A stretch of DNA of 64,000 bases. It comes from JAUWVG01 sp964633715. GTDB taxonomy: Bacteria; Acidobacteriota; Aminicenantia; Aminicenantales; Aminicenantaceae. The notes under the pieces were generated by a model. It did no database searches. It was not told where the DNA came from and saw nothing but the letters and a program-made list of their open reading frames with translations. The DNA lies in assembly GCA_964633715.1 (NCBI GenBank), contig CAZWHQ010000007.1:43401-107400 (forward strand). Reading direction: 5' to 3'. Of the stretch, positions 7,409 to 15,637 are shown one piece after another (positions within the stretch are counted from its first letter, which is position 1; each line of letters begins with the position of its first letter). Both the position numbers and the translations under genes were made by a program.

Positions 7409-8377
7409 ATGCGTGCATTCATCACAGGAGCATCAGGTTTTGTGGGCACACATTTGGTCAAAAAACTTCTTAAAAATCACTGGTCCATCCGCATCCTTAT
7501 CCACAAAAAGAATATCTATGAATCCAAAGATTGCGAAATTTTTACGGGAGATATCGAAGAAAAAGGAGTCCTGGAAGACGCCCTAAAGGACGTGGATGTC
7601 CTCTTCCATCTCGCTGCAGCACTGGGGGGTTCACTTATTGACAAAAATGAATTCTTTCGCATCAATTCGACCGGCACACAGAAGGTTCTTGATGCCGCTT
7701 TTAAGGCGGGAGTTAAAAAAGCCGTGCATTTCAGCTCTTCAGGTGTTTTGGGTGCGGTCCAGAATAACAAAGCGGCCGATGAGACCTATCCCACTTTTCC
7801 CATCACTGCGTATGACCAATCCAAACTCGAGGGAGAAAGGATCGCCTTAAATTTTGCCGAAGGGGGAAATCCTGTTCTCGTCATCAGGCCTGGCTGGGTT
7901 TACGGGCCGGGGGACCGGCGCACATTCAAATTGATAAGCGCCATCAAAAGAAAAAAATTTATCCTTGTCACACGTGGCTTAGCCCACCAGACTCCTGTTT
8001 TTATCGATGATCTTCTGCAGGGAGTGCTGCAGTGTATGGGACAGGGAAGAAATGGTGAAATCTACAACATCGCTGGAAATGAAGTCCTGACCGTAAGACA
8101 GATTGTAGAAGAAATTGCCACCGCTACAAAAAGCACAATCCCAAAACTGAGTCTTCCCTTGTTTCCCACCAAGGTTGCTGCTTGGAAGCTTGAAAAGACA
8201 TTCAGGCTTTTTAAAAAAGAAGCGCCGATCACCAGAGGGAAACTGGCTTTTTTCATTCATCCAAAACCCCTCTCCATTCAAAAAGCCGTCCGTGAACTGG
8301 ACTATGTGCCTCAAACGGATTTCAAAACAGGCATGGCCCAAACCGTAAGCTGGTATAGAGAGCATGGCTGGCTTTGA
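7409..8377 (+). CDS. NAD-dependent epimerase/dehydratase (extended SDR)
   Basis: A 322-residue extended short-chain dehydrogenase. The cofactor motif GASGFVGTHL is at residues about 7-16, the catalytic Tyr-Lys pair is in YDQSKLEGE, and an upstream Ser pair (HFSSSG) supplies the third catalytic residue. RPGWVYGPGD is typical of sugar-nucleotide epimerases and related 3-beta-hydroxysteroid dehydrogenase-like enzymes. Context with two glycosyltransferases suggests modification of a nucleotide sugar or lipid-linked sugar, but the substrate is not determined by the sequence. A weak hairpin (ACCCGTT ... AACAGGT) followed by T residues lies just after the stop. Confidence 0.88.
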   Translation: MRAFITGASGFVGTHLVKKLLKNHWSIRILIHKKNIYESKDCEIFTGDIEEKGVLEDALKDVDVLFHLAAALGGSLIDKNEFFRINSTGTQKVLDAAFKAGVKKAVHFSSSGVLGAVQNNKAADETYPTFPITAYDQSKLEGERIALNFAEGGNPVLVIRPGWVYGPGDRRTFKLISAIKRKKFILVTRGLAHQTPVFIDDLLQGVLQCMGQGRNGEIYNIAGNEVLTVRQIVEEIATATKSTIPKLSLPLFPTKVAAWKLEKTFRLFKKEAPITRGKLAFFIHPKPLSIQKAVRELDYVPQTDFKTGMAQTVSWYREHGWL

Positions 8378-8469
8378 AGTACCCGTTCTAAAAAACAGGT
8401 TTTATTCTCCACTCAAATAGTAAACCATTAAGATTTTAAGACAAGAGGGTCACATAGTGTTTCGATGTC

Positions 8470-8498
8470 TTGCGTGACAAGACGGTAAATCATATAAT
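8470..8498 (+). promoter_or_regulatory. Sigma-70-type promoter of the methyltransferase gene
   Basis: TTGCGT (8470-8475), a 17-base spacer and a consensus TATAAT (8493-8498), 20 bases before the ATG at 8519. This separates the methyltransferase from the upstream glycosyltransferase unit. Confidence 0.7.
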
Positions 8499-8518
8499 GA
8501 CAGCCCTGAAGAAAAATC

Positions 8519-9283
8519 ATGAATAAAGAAAAAGTCAGCCGTTTCTATGATGTGGTATGGACCGAGTACATCCCTGAATATGCGGCCACGGAAAAACATT
8601 GGGAAATATTTTTCTCTGAGGATGATGTTCGAGGAAAATTTGTCTTGGATGCGGGCTGTGGGACTGGAATTTTTAGCATCATTTTCGCCAACAAGGGAGT
8701 AAGTTCAGTCACGGGCATCGATATCAGCGAGGGAAGCCTTCAAACAGCTTTGAACTTGAAGGAAAAATTCGGGCTTTTTAATGCCCAATTTCAAAAGGAG
8801 GACATGCTTCATCTCCCGTTCCGAGATGAACAATTTGACATTGTCTGGGCCTGGGGAACCGTTCATCACACCACAAATCCTTATAAAGCGATCGAAGAAT
8901 TGATTCGTGTCCTCAAAAGAGGAGGCTTGATCCTATTGGCTGTTTACACGAGGACAAAGGTGACCTTCATCCATGAATTCATCCGAAAAATTCTTGTTCG
9001 TACACCAAAAAAAACCTGGACCGCACTTTCTAAAATTATGGCCTTTTTCCTGACTCCCGTCGTTTTTTTCTTTAAAAAAAGAGAAAAGGCCCGAAAAGGT
9101 GAAAAACTGGAAGAATTGATTCTGGATTGGTATTTTGTTCCCATCAGATTTTACTATAAACCTGAAGAGATCCAATTATTCTTAGAAGAGAGAGGATTCA
9201 CGATCGAACAATTCCTGCCCGCTTCAGGCCGGTTCAACAGCACATCTAATTTTATCTTTAAAGCTCGAAAAAATAAGACCTAA
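8519..9283 (+). CDS. Class I SAM-dependent methyltransferase
   Basis: A 254-residue soluble methyltransferase. The SAM-binding glycine motif is VLDAGCGTGIFS (about residues 43-54), followed by the acidic residue after beta 2 (VTGIDIS) and motif III-like LPFRDEQFDIVWAWGTVHHT. The C-terminal third has a basic, hydrophobic insertion (IMAFFLTPVVFFFKKREKARKGEK) that could contact the membrane. Family members of this type methylate lipids, quinones or small metabolites; the acceptor here is unknown. It has its own promoter and is followed 14 bases later by a propeller protein with a clear ribosome site (AAAAGGAGAG). Confidence 0.88.
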   Translation: MNKEKVSRFYDVVWTEYIPEYAATEKHWEIFFSEDDVRGKFVLDAGCGTGIFSIIFANKGVSSVTGIDISEGSLQTALNLKEKFGLFNAQFQKEDMLHLPFRDEQFDIVWAWGTVHHTTNPYKAIEELIRVLKRGGLILLAVYTRTKVTFIHEFIRKILVRTPKKTWTALSKIMAFFLTPVVFFFKKREKARKGEKLEELILDWYFVPIRFYYKPEEIQLFLEERGFTIEQFLPASGRFNSTSNFIFKARKNKT

Positions 9284-9297
9284 AAGGAGAGTTTGAA

Positions 9298-10260
9298 ATG
9301 TTTCCGGATTTTCCTTTAAAAAAGCCCAGATTGACCTCTCTGTTTACAGCATTCCTGCTTCTATCCCTCTTTCATATGTGCAGCCCCAATCCTGAACAAA
9401 CTGAAAAAATCGATAAGGATCAATTCCAGAAGCAAACATTCGATTTTGGCGGGGAAATCGTTTTTTACTCCAACTTCGATGGGGACAATGAAATCTACAA
9501 ACTCTCTAATAGAGGTGTTGAAAAGTTGACCGACAACAGTTGGGATGATGAATATCCAGCCTGGGCTCCCGATAAATCAAAAATTGCCTTCACGGCTAAT
9601 CCAGAGGGAAATTATAATATTTACACCATGAATCCTCAAGGCACGAACATCACACAGATCACCTCCGATAAAACAGACGACAAAGATCCGGCTTGGTATG
9701 GAGACGGCCGGCAGATCGCTTATTCACAGTGGAAAAAAAGGAATGTCAATAAGGGCCTCCAACTCTTTAAAGTCAACATCGAGTCGAAAAAGTCAGAGAG
9801 AGTTTTGCCCGATTATGACAAGATACATGCCCTTCCCCACGTCTCACCCTTTCTTCAACACATTGCCTTCACAGGAAAACGTTCGATGGGCTGGGATGTT
9901 GCTATTTATGATTCACAAACAAAAATCGTTCAATTTCTCGAGGAGGGCGGAAAAAGCTGCCGCCCCCGGTTTTCCAAAGACGGCAACAAGCTTGTCTATG
10001 TCTCCGCAAGAGCGGACGGCAAGGGCGATATTTGGATGATGAATCCAAATGGCACAGAGAAAATCAGGCTCACTGAAAGAGATGAGACATACGACTATTT
10101 CCCCACATGGTCTCCGGACGGACGATACATCGCCTTTAATTCCTCCCTCCAGCATGACCACAACGGCGACTGGCAGCTTTATATCATCGAAGTCCTGACA
10201 AAAAAAACAATCCTGGTCTTCGACAGCCCGGGAAACGACGTCTTCCCCGACTGGCGCTGA
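9298..10260 (+). CDS. Secreted TolB-like beta-propeller protein, possible lipoprotein
   Basis: A 320-residue exported protein with an N-terminal hydrophobic segment (residues about 14-28) ending in FHMC, an imperfect lipobox, so it may be a lipoprotein or a plain secreted protein. The rest is repeated PD40/WD40-like blades: GEIVFYSNFDGDNEIYKL, EYPAWAPDKSKIAF, DPAWYGDGRQIAY, FPTWSPDGRYIAF. The blades resemble those of TolB at 30085-31404, but the TolB N-terminal domain is missing. Such stand-alone propellers are envelope proteins of mostly unknown function. The last gene of its transcription unit: a new promoter begins 7 bases after its stop. Confidence 0.82.
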   Translation: MFPDFPLKKPRLTSLFTAFLLLSLFHMCSPNPEQTEKIDKDQFQKQTFDFGGEIVFYSNFDGDNEIYKLSNRGVEKLTDNSWDDEYPAWAPDKSKIAFTANPEGNYNIYTMNPQGTNITQITSDKTDDKDPAWYGDGRQIAYSQWKKRNVNKGLQLFKVNIESKKSERVLPDYDKIHALPHVSPFLQHIAFTGKRSMGWDVAIYDSQTKIVQFLEEGGKSCRPRFSKDGNKLVYVSARADGKGDIWMMNPNGTEKIRLTERDETYDYFPTWSPDGRYIAFNSSLQHDHNGDWQLYIIEVLTKKTILVFDSPGNDVFPDWR

Positions 10261-10266
10261 AGTGGA

Positions 10267-10295
10267 TTGACTCGCTTTTTTAGAAAGGCTATGAT
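10267..10295 (+). promoter_or_regulatory. Sigma-70-type promoter giving a probably leaderless symporter mRNA
   Basis: TTGACT (10267-10272), 17-base spacer, TATGAT (10290-10295). Only 8 bases (acatcatc) separate the -10 box from the ATG at 10304 and no Shine-Dalgarno sequence is present, so the transcript should begin at or next to the start codon. Confidence 0.78.
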
Positions 10296-10303
10296 ACATC
10301 ATC

Positions 10304-11536
10304 ATGAAAAGAATTAAGCTTCACCACCAAATCTTTATAGGTCTGATTCTCGGCGTAGTCATCGGGCTGATCTTTGGGGAAAAAGCCAGCGTGATCAAAC
10401 CCATCGGCACCATTTTTCTGAACCTGATCATCATGATTGTGGTCCCCCTGGTGCTGGTCTCCTTGATGCTGGGGACCGCCAGTCTTGGAGACATACGAAA
10501 GCTGGGGCGCATCGGTCTCAAAACAATCGTCTACTTCCTGCTCACAACCGTGGTGGCGGCATCGATCGGATTGGCCGCCGCAAACATCTTTAAACCCGGA
10601 GTCGGATTGGATGAGGAGGTCAAGGCAGAACTCCACAAGAATTTTGATGATGGGGCACAGGTGGGGATTCAAAAGATGGAAGAAAAACCTTCAGCCATCG
10701 ATATTCTGATCAATATCGTCCCCACCAATCCCATCAGATCTCTGGTTGAAGGAAATTTACTGCAGGTCATTTTTCTGGCTCTTCTTTTTGGATCCATTCT
10801 CACCATCATCAAAAAGGAAAGGGCCGAACCCGTCATAAAACTCCTCGAAGGCCTCAATGACGTCATCATCCAAGTCGTTCATCTCGCTATGAAGATCGCT
10901 CCATTAGGGGTTATGGCCTTGATTGCAGATGTCATCGGGCAGTACGGAGAAGGCATCCTTTTAACTCTTCTTAAATACATCCTGGTTTGTGTGGGAGCCT
11001 TGCTGCTTTACACTATCGGCATGAACTCACTAACCCTCAGCACTCTGGGACGAACCAATCCTTTACACTTTCTTAAAGCCACAAAAGAGGCTATGCTTAT
11101 CGCTTTTAGCACATCCAGTTCAAATGCGGCTCTTCCGGTCAGCATGGAGAGTGTCGAACACCTCGGTGTCTCCCGAGAATACTCCAGTTTTGTCATCCCC
11201 TTAGGAGCGACCATCAACATGGATGGGACGGCTCTCTACCAGGGGGTCGCCGCCCTCTTTATCGCCCAAATTTACGGCATTCCCCTCACATTTGTAGATC
11301 AGGTAACGATTGTTTTTATGGCTACTCTGTCTTCGATTGGGGCTGCGGGTGTCCCCGCTGCCGGCATCATCACCCTGGCCATGGTCCTCAGGCAAATAGG
11401 AATACCGCTCGAAGGAATCGCTTTTATCATTGGGGTTGACCGATTTCCTGACATGTTCCGCACCATGACAAATATTACGGGTGACATGGCCTGTTCCGTG
11501 GTGATCAAAGCCAGCGAAGAAAAGAACTCGTCATGA
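10304..11536 (+). CDS. Dicarboxylate/amino acid:cation symporter (DAACS family)
   Basis: A 410-residue inner-membrane transporter of the glutamate/C4-dicarboxylate family, coupling uptake to Na+ or H+. Multiple transmembrane helices are evident; the two re-entrant hairpin and TM7 signatures are present as AFSTSSSNAALPVS and GATINMDGTALYQGV, and the TM8 substrate region reads FRTMTNITGDMACSVVI. Variation around the last motif leaves aspartate/glutamate versus succinate/malate specificity open. It has its own promoter and its stop overlaps the next gene (ATGA), coupling it to a radical SAM protein. Confidence 0.93.
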   Translation: MKRIKLHHQIFIGLILGVVIGLIFGEKASVIKPIGTIFLNLIIMIVVPLVLVSLMLGTASLGDIRKLGRIGLKTIVYFLLTTVVAASIGLAAANIFKPGVGLDEEVKAELHKNFDDGAQVGIQKMEEKPSAIDILINIVPTNPIRSLVEGNLLQVIFLALLFGSILTIIKKERAEPVIKLLEGLNDVIIQVVHLAMKIAPLGVMALIADVIGQYGEGILLTLLKYILVCVGALLLYTIGMNSLTLSTLGRTNPLHFLKATKEAMLIAFSTSSSNAALPVSMESVEHLGVSREYSSFVIPLGATINMDGTALYQGVAALFIAQIYGIPLTFVDQVTIVFMATLSSIGAAGVPAAGIITLAMVLRQIGIPLEGIAFIIGVDRFPDMFRTMTNITGDMACSVVIKASEEKNSS

Positions 11537-12501
11537 TCTCTTTCAAATACAGTGTCCGCCTCCTCAGGCTTTTTTATCACTACATTAGGAAATCCAAAAA
11601 ACTTCCCTATGCCCCGGTCCGCTTGTGGGTGGAATTGACCAGTTTATGCAATTACAGATGTTCCATGTGCCCCAATAAAGACATGAACAAAGAGGCTCAT
11701 GGGTACATGGATTTTGCTCTCTACAAAAAAATTATCGATGAGGCCGCCGGTTTTGCCTTCGAAATCAATCTTGCACACCGAGGAGAATCTCTCCTGCACC
11801 CTCAGATCGTGGAGGCCATTCTTTATGCTAAAAGCAAAGGGCTCTTCACTCGACTGCACACGAACGGGTCTCTTCTTACTGAAGAACTGGGATTAAAAAT
11901 CTTGGAATCCGGACTGGACCGCCTCTCCTTCTCATTTGACGGATTTGAAAAGGACACCTACGAAAAGATTAGAGTGGGGGGACATTTCGAAAAAACACTT
12001 CAGAATATTTTACGGTTTCTGGAAATAAAAAGGGAAAAGAAGTCAAAAAAACCCAATACGTCCATCGAAGTGATCAATTTCGAAACCAACAAACGTCTTC
12101 TTGCAAGAAAAGAGTTTGAGGCTAAATTTAAAGATCTGCCATTAGACAGTTTCGTTTTCAAGGATCTCCACAACTGGGCGGGAGAAACAGCAAAAGAACA
12201 CATTTCAAAGCATTCTTCGACCTGTACATTTCCATGGAATGCACTGGTTATTTTTTGGGACGGAAATGTCTTGCCCTGTTCACAGGATTTTTTTGGGAGC
12301 TATATTTTGGGAAATGTCAAAGAATCCTCCTTGAAAGACATTTGGAACAACACACGGAGTGCACAACTGAGAGAGAAGCTCTCTAAAAAAGACATCCAGG
12401 ACTTGAAAGCCTGCCGCAATTGCGACCGCCTGCACCGAAAGAAATTTTTGGGCGTCCCTAAAGAATTCCTGTGGAAATTTATCTCAAAAAAAATGCCTTG
12501 A
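11533..12501 (+). CDS. Radical SAM protein with SPASM-type C-terminus
   Basis: A 322-residue radical SAM enzyme. The [4Fe-4S] cluster motif is Cys39, Cys43 and Cys46 in CNYRCSMCPN; the barrel has the HRGESLLHP and HTNGSLL segments and SFDGFEKDTYEKIR. The C-terminal part contains further cysteines (TCTFPW, LPCSQDFF, ACRNCDRL) arranged as in SPASM domains that hold auxiliary Fe-S clusters. Such proteins modify peptides, lipids or cofactors; no precursor peptide is visible nearby and the substrate is unknown. Translation is coupled to the symporter by a 4-base overlap. An SAM-fold MoaA/PqqE-like role is one possibility only. Confidence 0.87.
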   Translation: MISFKYSVRLLRLFYHYIRKSKKLPYAPVRLWVELTSLCNYRCSMCPNKDMNKEAHGYMDFALYKKIIDEAAGFAFEINLAHRGESLLHPQIVEAILYAKSKGLFTRLHTNGSLLTEELGLKILESGLDRLSFSFDGFEKDTYEKIRVGGHFEKTLQNILRFLEIKREKKSKKPNTSIEVINFETNKRLLARKEFEAKFKDLPLDSFVFKDLHNWAGETAKEHISKHSSTCTFPWNALVIFWDGNVLPCSQDFFGSYILGNVKESSLKDIWNNTRSAQLREKLSKKDIQDLKACRNCDRLHRKKFLGVPKEFLWKFISKKMP

Positions 12502-12519
12502 CCTGATTTATTAACCGGA

Positions 12520-13302
12520 ATGAAAAAAAACAGAAGACAAGCACTGGGGCAGCATTTCCTCAAAGACAAAAAAGCTCTCAGAAAAATAATCCGCATCATC
12601 AATCCTCAATCTGAAGAAACCCTCATCGAAATCGGACCGGGAAAAGGGGCCCTGACTTCTCTTTTGATCCCTAAAGCCGGAAAAGTGTTCGCCATTGAAA
12701 AAGACAGACACCTCGCTGCTTCGCTAAAAGAGAGAGCGCCAAAAAACCTCCTCGTTCTTGAAGAAGATATCCTTAAGGTCTCTTTTAAAAAATTGCTGCC
12801 CCCCCGCTGTGAATTCAAACTCGTGGGAAACCTTCCTTATTCAATCTCCTCACCGATTCTATTTAGAGTGATAGAAGAACAATCGTTTTTCTCGGAATGT
12901 TTTTTTCTGCTGCAAAAAGAGGTGGCGGAAAGAATTTGTGCACTTCCCGGTTCAAAAGCTTATGCTCCCCTGTCGATCTATTTTTTTAACTTTTTTTTGA
13001 CCAAACTGCACTTCACGCTGGCCCCTTCCGCATTTTATCCTCCCCCAAAAGTTCAGTCTGCTTTTATTTCCTTAAAAAAAAGGAAGGCTCCCTTGTTCCG
13101 TTTTTCAAACGATCAAGAATTCCTTCAGTTTCTTAAAGCGGCGTTTCGACACAGAAGAAAGACTCTTTTCAACAACCTCCTATTGGCCAGCATCCCTGCA
13201 TCGGACATTAGAGAGGCTCTAAAAATCTGTAAAATTGAAGCCCATTTACGCCCCGAGCAAATCCATCTTGAACAATTTGTCTGCCTGTACAATCATATAT
13301 AA
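12520..13302 (+). CDS. rsmA: 16S rRNA dimethyladenosine transferase (KsgA)
   Basis: A 260-residue enzyme that dimethylates two adjacent adenosines in the terminal helix of 16S rRNA during 30S maturation. The N-terminus has the family hallmark QALGQHFLKD, then the SAM loop IEIGPGKGALT, the acidic EKD and the catalytic NLPYSISSPI motif. The C-terminal helical domain is complete (AAFRHRRKTLFNNL, near the end RPEQIHLEQFV). It follows the radical SAM gene by 18 bases. Length is slightly shorter than E. coli KsgA (273), within normal range. Confidence 0.96.
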   Translation: MKKNRRQALGQHFLKDKKALRKIIRIINPQSEETLIEIGPGKGALTSLLIPKAGKVFAIEKDRHLAASLKERAPKNLLVLEEDILKVSFKKLLPPRCEFKLVGNLPYSISSPILFRVIEEQSFFSECFFLLQKEVAERICALPGSKAYAPLSIYFFNFFLTKLHFTLAPSAFYPPPKVQSAFISLKKRKAPLFRFSNDQEFLQFLKAAFRHRRKTLFNNLLLASIPASDIREALKICKIEAHLRPEQIHLEQFVCLYNHI

Positions 13303-13315
13303 GCCAAAATAATTA

Positions 13316-13324
13316 TGTTATAAT
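13316..13324 (+). promoter_or_regulatory. Extended -10 promoter immediately before ftsK
   Basis: TGTTATAAT is a consensus extended -10 element. It ends 9 bases before ATG 13334 (6 before the in-frame GTG 13331), so transcription would start at or beside the start codon. No -35 match and no ribosome-binding site are visible. Confidence 0.6.
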
Positions 13325-13333
13325 TCCCAAGTG

Positions 13334-15637
13334 ATGAAGAAGAAAAGTAAGAAGAAATCAACAAAATCCCAAAAAAATACACACCGGAAGAAGAGGTCCT
13401 ACTCAGGTGAAATAACCGGAATTTTCCTCATTTTGCTTGCAGTTTTTATTTTGTTGAGCTTAATCAGCTATGACTCACTGGACCCTTCCTGGGCCACCGG
13501 ACCATCGGCCGAGCAGGACGTCCACAATTACGGGGGCCGAGTGGGAGCTTCTCTTTCAGAAGGACTTCTTCAGTTATTTGGTTTGGGTTCTTTTATTCTC
13601 TCTTTTGTTTTCCTCTACATCGCTATCCAAATATTTCTCTTGAAAGAGAAGAGGCGATTTATTCTGGTCGTGAGCAGCACGATTCTGTCCCTCTTTATAT
13701 TTTGTGCATTCCTTTCTGCCCTTGTCCCTGATGTCAACTGGAGGACCACCCCCATTCAAACAGGAGGTTTGGCCGGAAACTTCATTTCTGATTTTTTCAT
13801 CAAGTATTTCAATCATTTCGGAACTTTTCTTATCCTTATTGGGCTTCTCTTTTTGTTCCTGGTCTTCTCCACACGTCTTTCCATCAGAAGAATAATTCAC
13901 GGTTTTTTGTCTCTCTTTCGGTTTGTCTTCAAAGAGGTCAGAATCCGCATCACCAGCTACCAGAAGCAGAAGAAGCGTGCGAAAATGCGGGATCGCGTGA
14001 TAAAGAAATACTCCCCTCCTAAGAAGCATAGTGCCAGAAAAACAAAACCAAAGTCTGTAAAAACAGACAGCAAAAGAAAATTTCCAAAGAAAAAAAAGGC
14101 TCTCATTAAACCAAAAGGGCCTCCTATCCATGAAAAGTTCTTATTTCCAGAACTCCAAAAAAAAGGGGATTATGTCTTCCCTCCTATCAATCTCCTCGAA
14201 CCAGGAAAAGAGATCGAAAAGATCAACAAAAATGAACTTCTCGAAAAAAAACGGCTTATCGAAGAAAAATTACTCGAGTTCAAAGTCGCGGGTGAAGTTC
14301 TGGAATACCACCCTGGCCCCATTCTCACCACATATGAATTTTTTCCTCAGCCAGGCATTAAGGTCAGTCAGGTTGCAAACCTCGCGGAAGATCTCTCTCT
14401 TGCCCTAAGAGCCGAAGCTGTAAGGATCCAAAGAATTCCTGGAAAATCCTCTCTTGGAATTGAAGTCCCTAACAACAGGCAAGAACTCATTCGGATTAGA
14501 GACATCATTCAATCAGAACTGTTCGTTAAGTCCCCCTCAAAATTAACCTTTGCATTGGGAAAAACCATTCACGGCGAAGTCTATATCACGGACCTCACCG
14601 TTATGCCTCATCTCCTCATTGCTGGAGCAACAGGAACGGGAAAAAGTGTCGCCCTCAATGCCATCATTTCCAGTATCCTGTATAAAGCCACTCCGGATGA
14701 AGTCAAATTGATCTTGATCGATCCCAAAAGGCTGGAATTTTCCGTTTATGAAGGAATCCCTCATCTCTTGTGTCCAGTCATCAGAAATCCTAAAAAAGCA
14801 GAGTCCATCTTGCGTGATGCGATAAAAAAAATGGATGCCAGGTACCACCAGCTAGGAAAAATCGGCGTCCGCAATATTGGACAGTACAATCAACGTGTTC
14901 AAAAAATTATCAAGGAGCGCAAGGGGAGACTAACAGAAGAAGAAAAACGAGATCTCAAACCCCTTCCCTATATTGTCATCATCATCGACGAGCTGGCAGA
15001 ATTGATGATGATTGGCGCCCAGGAAGTCGAGTTCTGCATTGCCCGCCTTGCCCAGCTGGCCCGAGCCGTCGGGATCCATCTTGTCTTGGCTACACAAAGA
15101 CCTTCTACTGATGTCATCACAGGAACGATCAAAAACAATTTCTCCAGCCGCATCTCCTTCCGTGTCCCTTCAAAAATCGACTCGCGCATCATCATCGATA
15201 CAGGCGGAGCTGAACAACTTCTTGGAAGAGGAGACATGCTTTTCATGCCGCCCAATTATCCCCGCATCCTCCGCCTCCACTGTTCTTTTGTCACTCTTCC
15301 TGAAATCACGCGGCTCGTCAAGTTTGTCAAAGAACAAAGGGAGCCGGAGTTCGATGAAAAAATTGTGCGCGTGCTTAAGAGCCCAGTCGGTCATGGTGAC
15401 GACGACTCTGCTGAAAAAGATCCTATTTTTGACAAGGCCGTAGAACTCGTCCTCCATACCGGACAAGCATCCGCCTCCTATCTCCAGAGAAAATTGAAAC
15501 TCGGATACGCTCGTGCAGCCAGGATTATCGATCAAATGGAACAGGATGGTATTGTCGGCCCATCCGAAGGGAGCAAGCCAAGAGAAATTTTAATCGACAG
15601 AAACGCTTACATGAGACAACTGGACAGGGAAGAATGA
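13334..15637 (+). CDS. ftsK: DNA translocase FtsK/SpoIIIE
   Basis: A 767-residue septal DNA pump that clears and segregates chromosome termini at division. Order: basic N-terminus, four transmembrane segments (about residues 28-50, 82-108, 112-135, 165-190), a basic linker rich in Lys, the alpha/beta RecA-type motor with Walker A GATGTGKSVALN and Walker B IVIIIDELAEL, and a C-terminal winged-helix gamma domain (ASASYLQRKLKLGYARAARIIDQME) that reads orienting sequences and contacts XerD. The linker is short, as in SpoIIIE. The start could be GTG 13331 or ATG 13334; the promoter position fits either. Confidence 0.95.
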   Translation: MKKKSKKKSTKSQKNTHRKKRSYSGEITGIFLILLAVFILLSLISYDSLDPSWATGPSAEQDVHNYGGRVGASLSEGLLQLFGLGSFILSFVFLYIAIQIFLLKEKRRFILVVSSTILSLFIFCAFLSALVPDVNWRTTPIQTGGLAGNFISDFFIKYFNHFGTFLILIGLLFLFLVFSTRLSIRRIIHGFLSLFRFVFKEVRIRITSYQKQKKRAKMRDRVIKKYSPPKKHSARKTKPKSVKTDSKRKFPKKKKALIKPKGPPIHEKFLFPELQKKGDYVFPPINLLEPGKEIEKINKNELLEKKRLIEEKLLEFKVAGEVLEYHPGPILTTYEFFPQPGIKVSQVANLAEDLSLALRAEAVRIQRIPGKSSLGIEVPNNRQELIRIRDIIQSELFVKSPSKLTFALGKTIHGEVYITDLTVMPHLLIAGATGTGKSVALNAIISSILYKATPDEVKLILIDPKRLEFSVYEGIPHLLCPVIRNPKKAESILRDAIKKMDARYHQLGKIGVRNIGQYNQRVQKIIKERKGRLTEEEKRDLKPLPYIVIIIDELAELMMIGAQEVEFCIARLAQLARAVGIHLVLATQRPSTDVITGTIKNNFSSRISFRVPSKIDSRIIIDTGGAEQLLGRGDMLFMPPNYPRILRLHCSFVTLPEITRLVKFVKEQREPEFDEKIVRVLKSPVGHGDDDSAEKDPIFDKAVELVLHTGQASASYLQRKLKLGYARAARIIDQMEQDGIVGPSEGSKPREILIDRNAYMRQLDREE

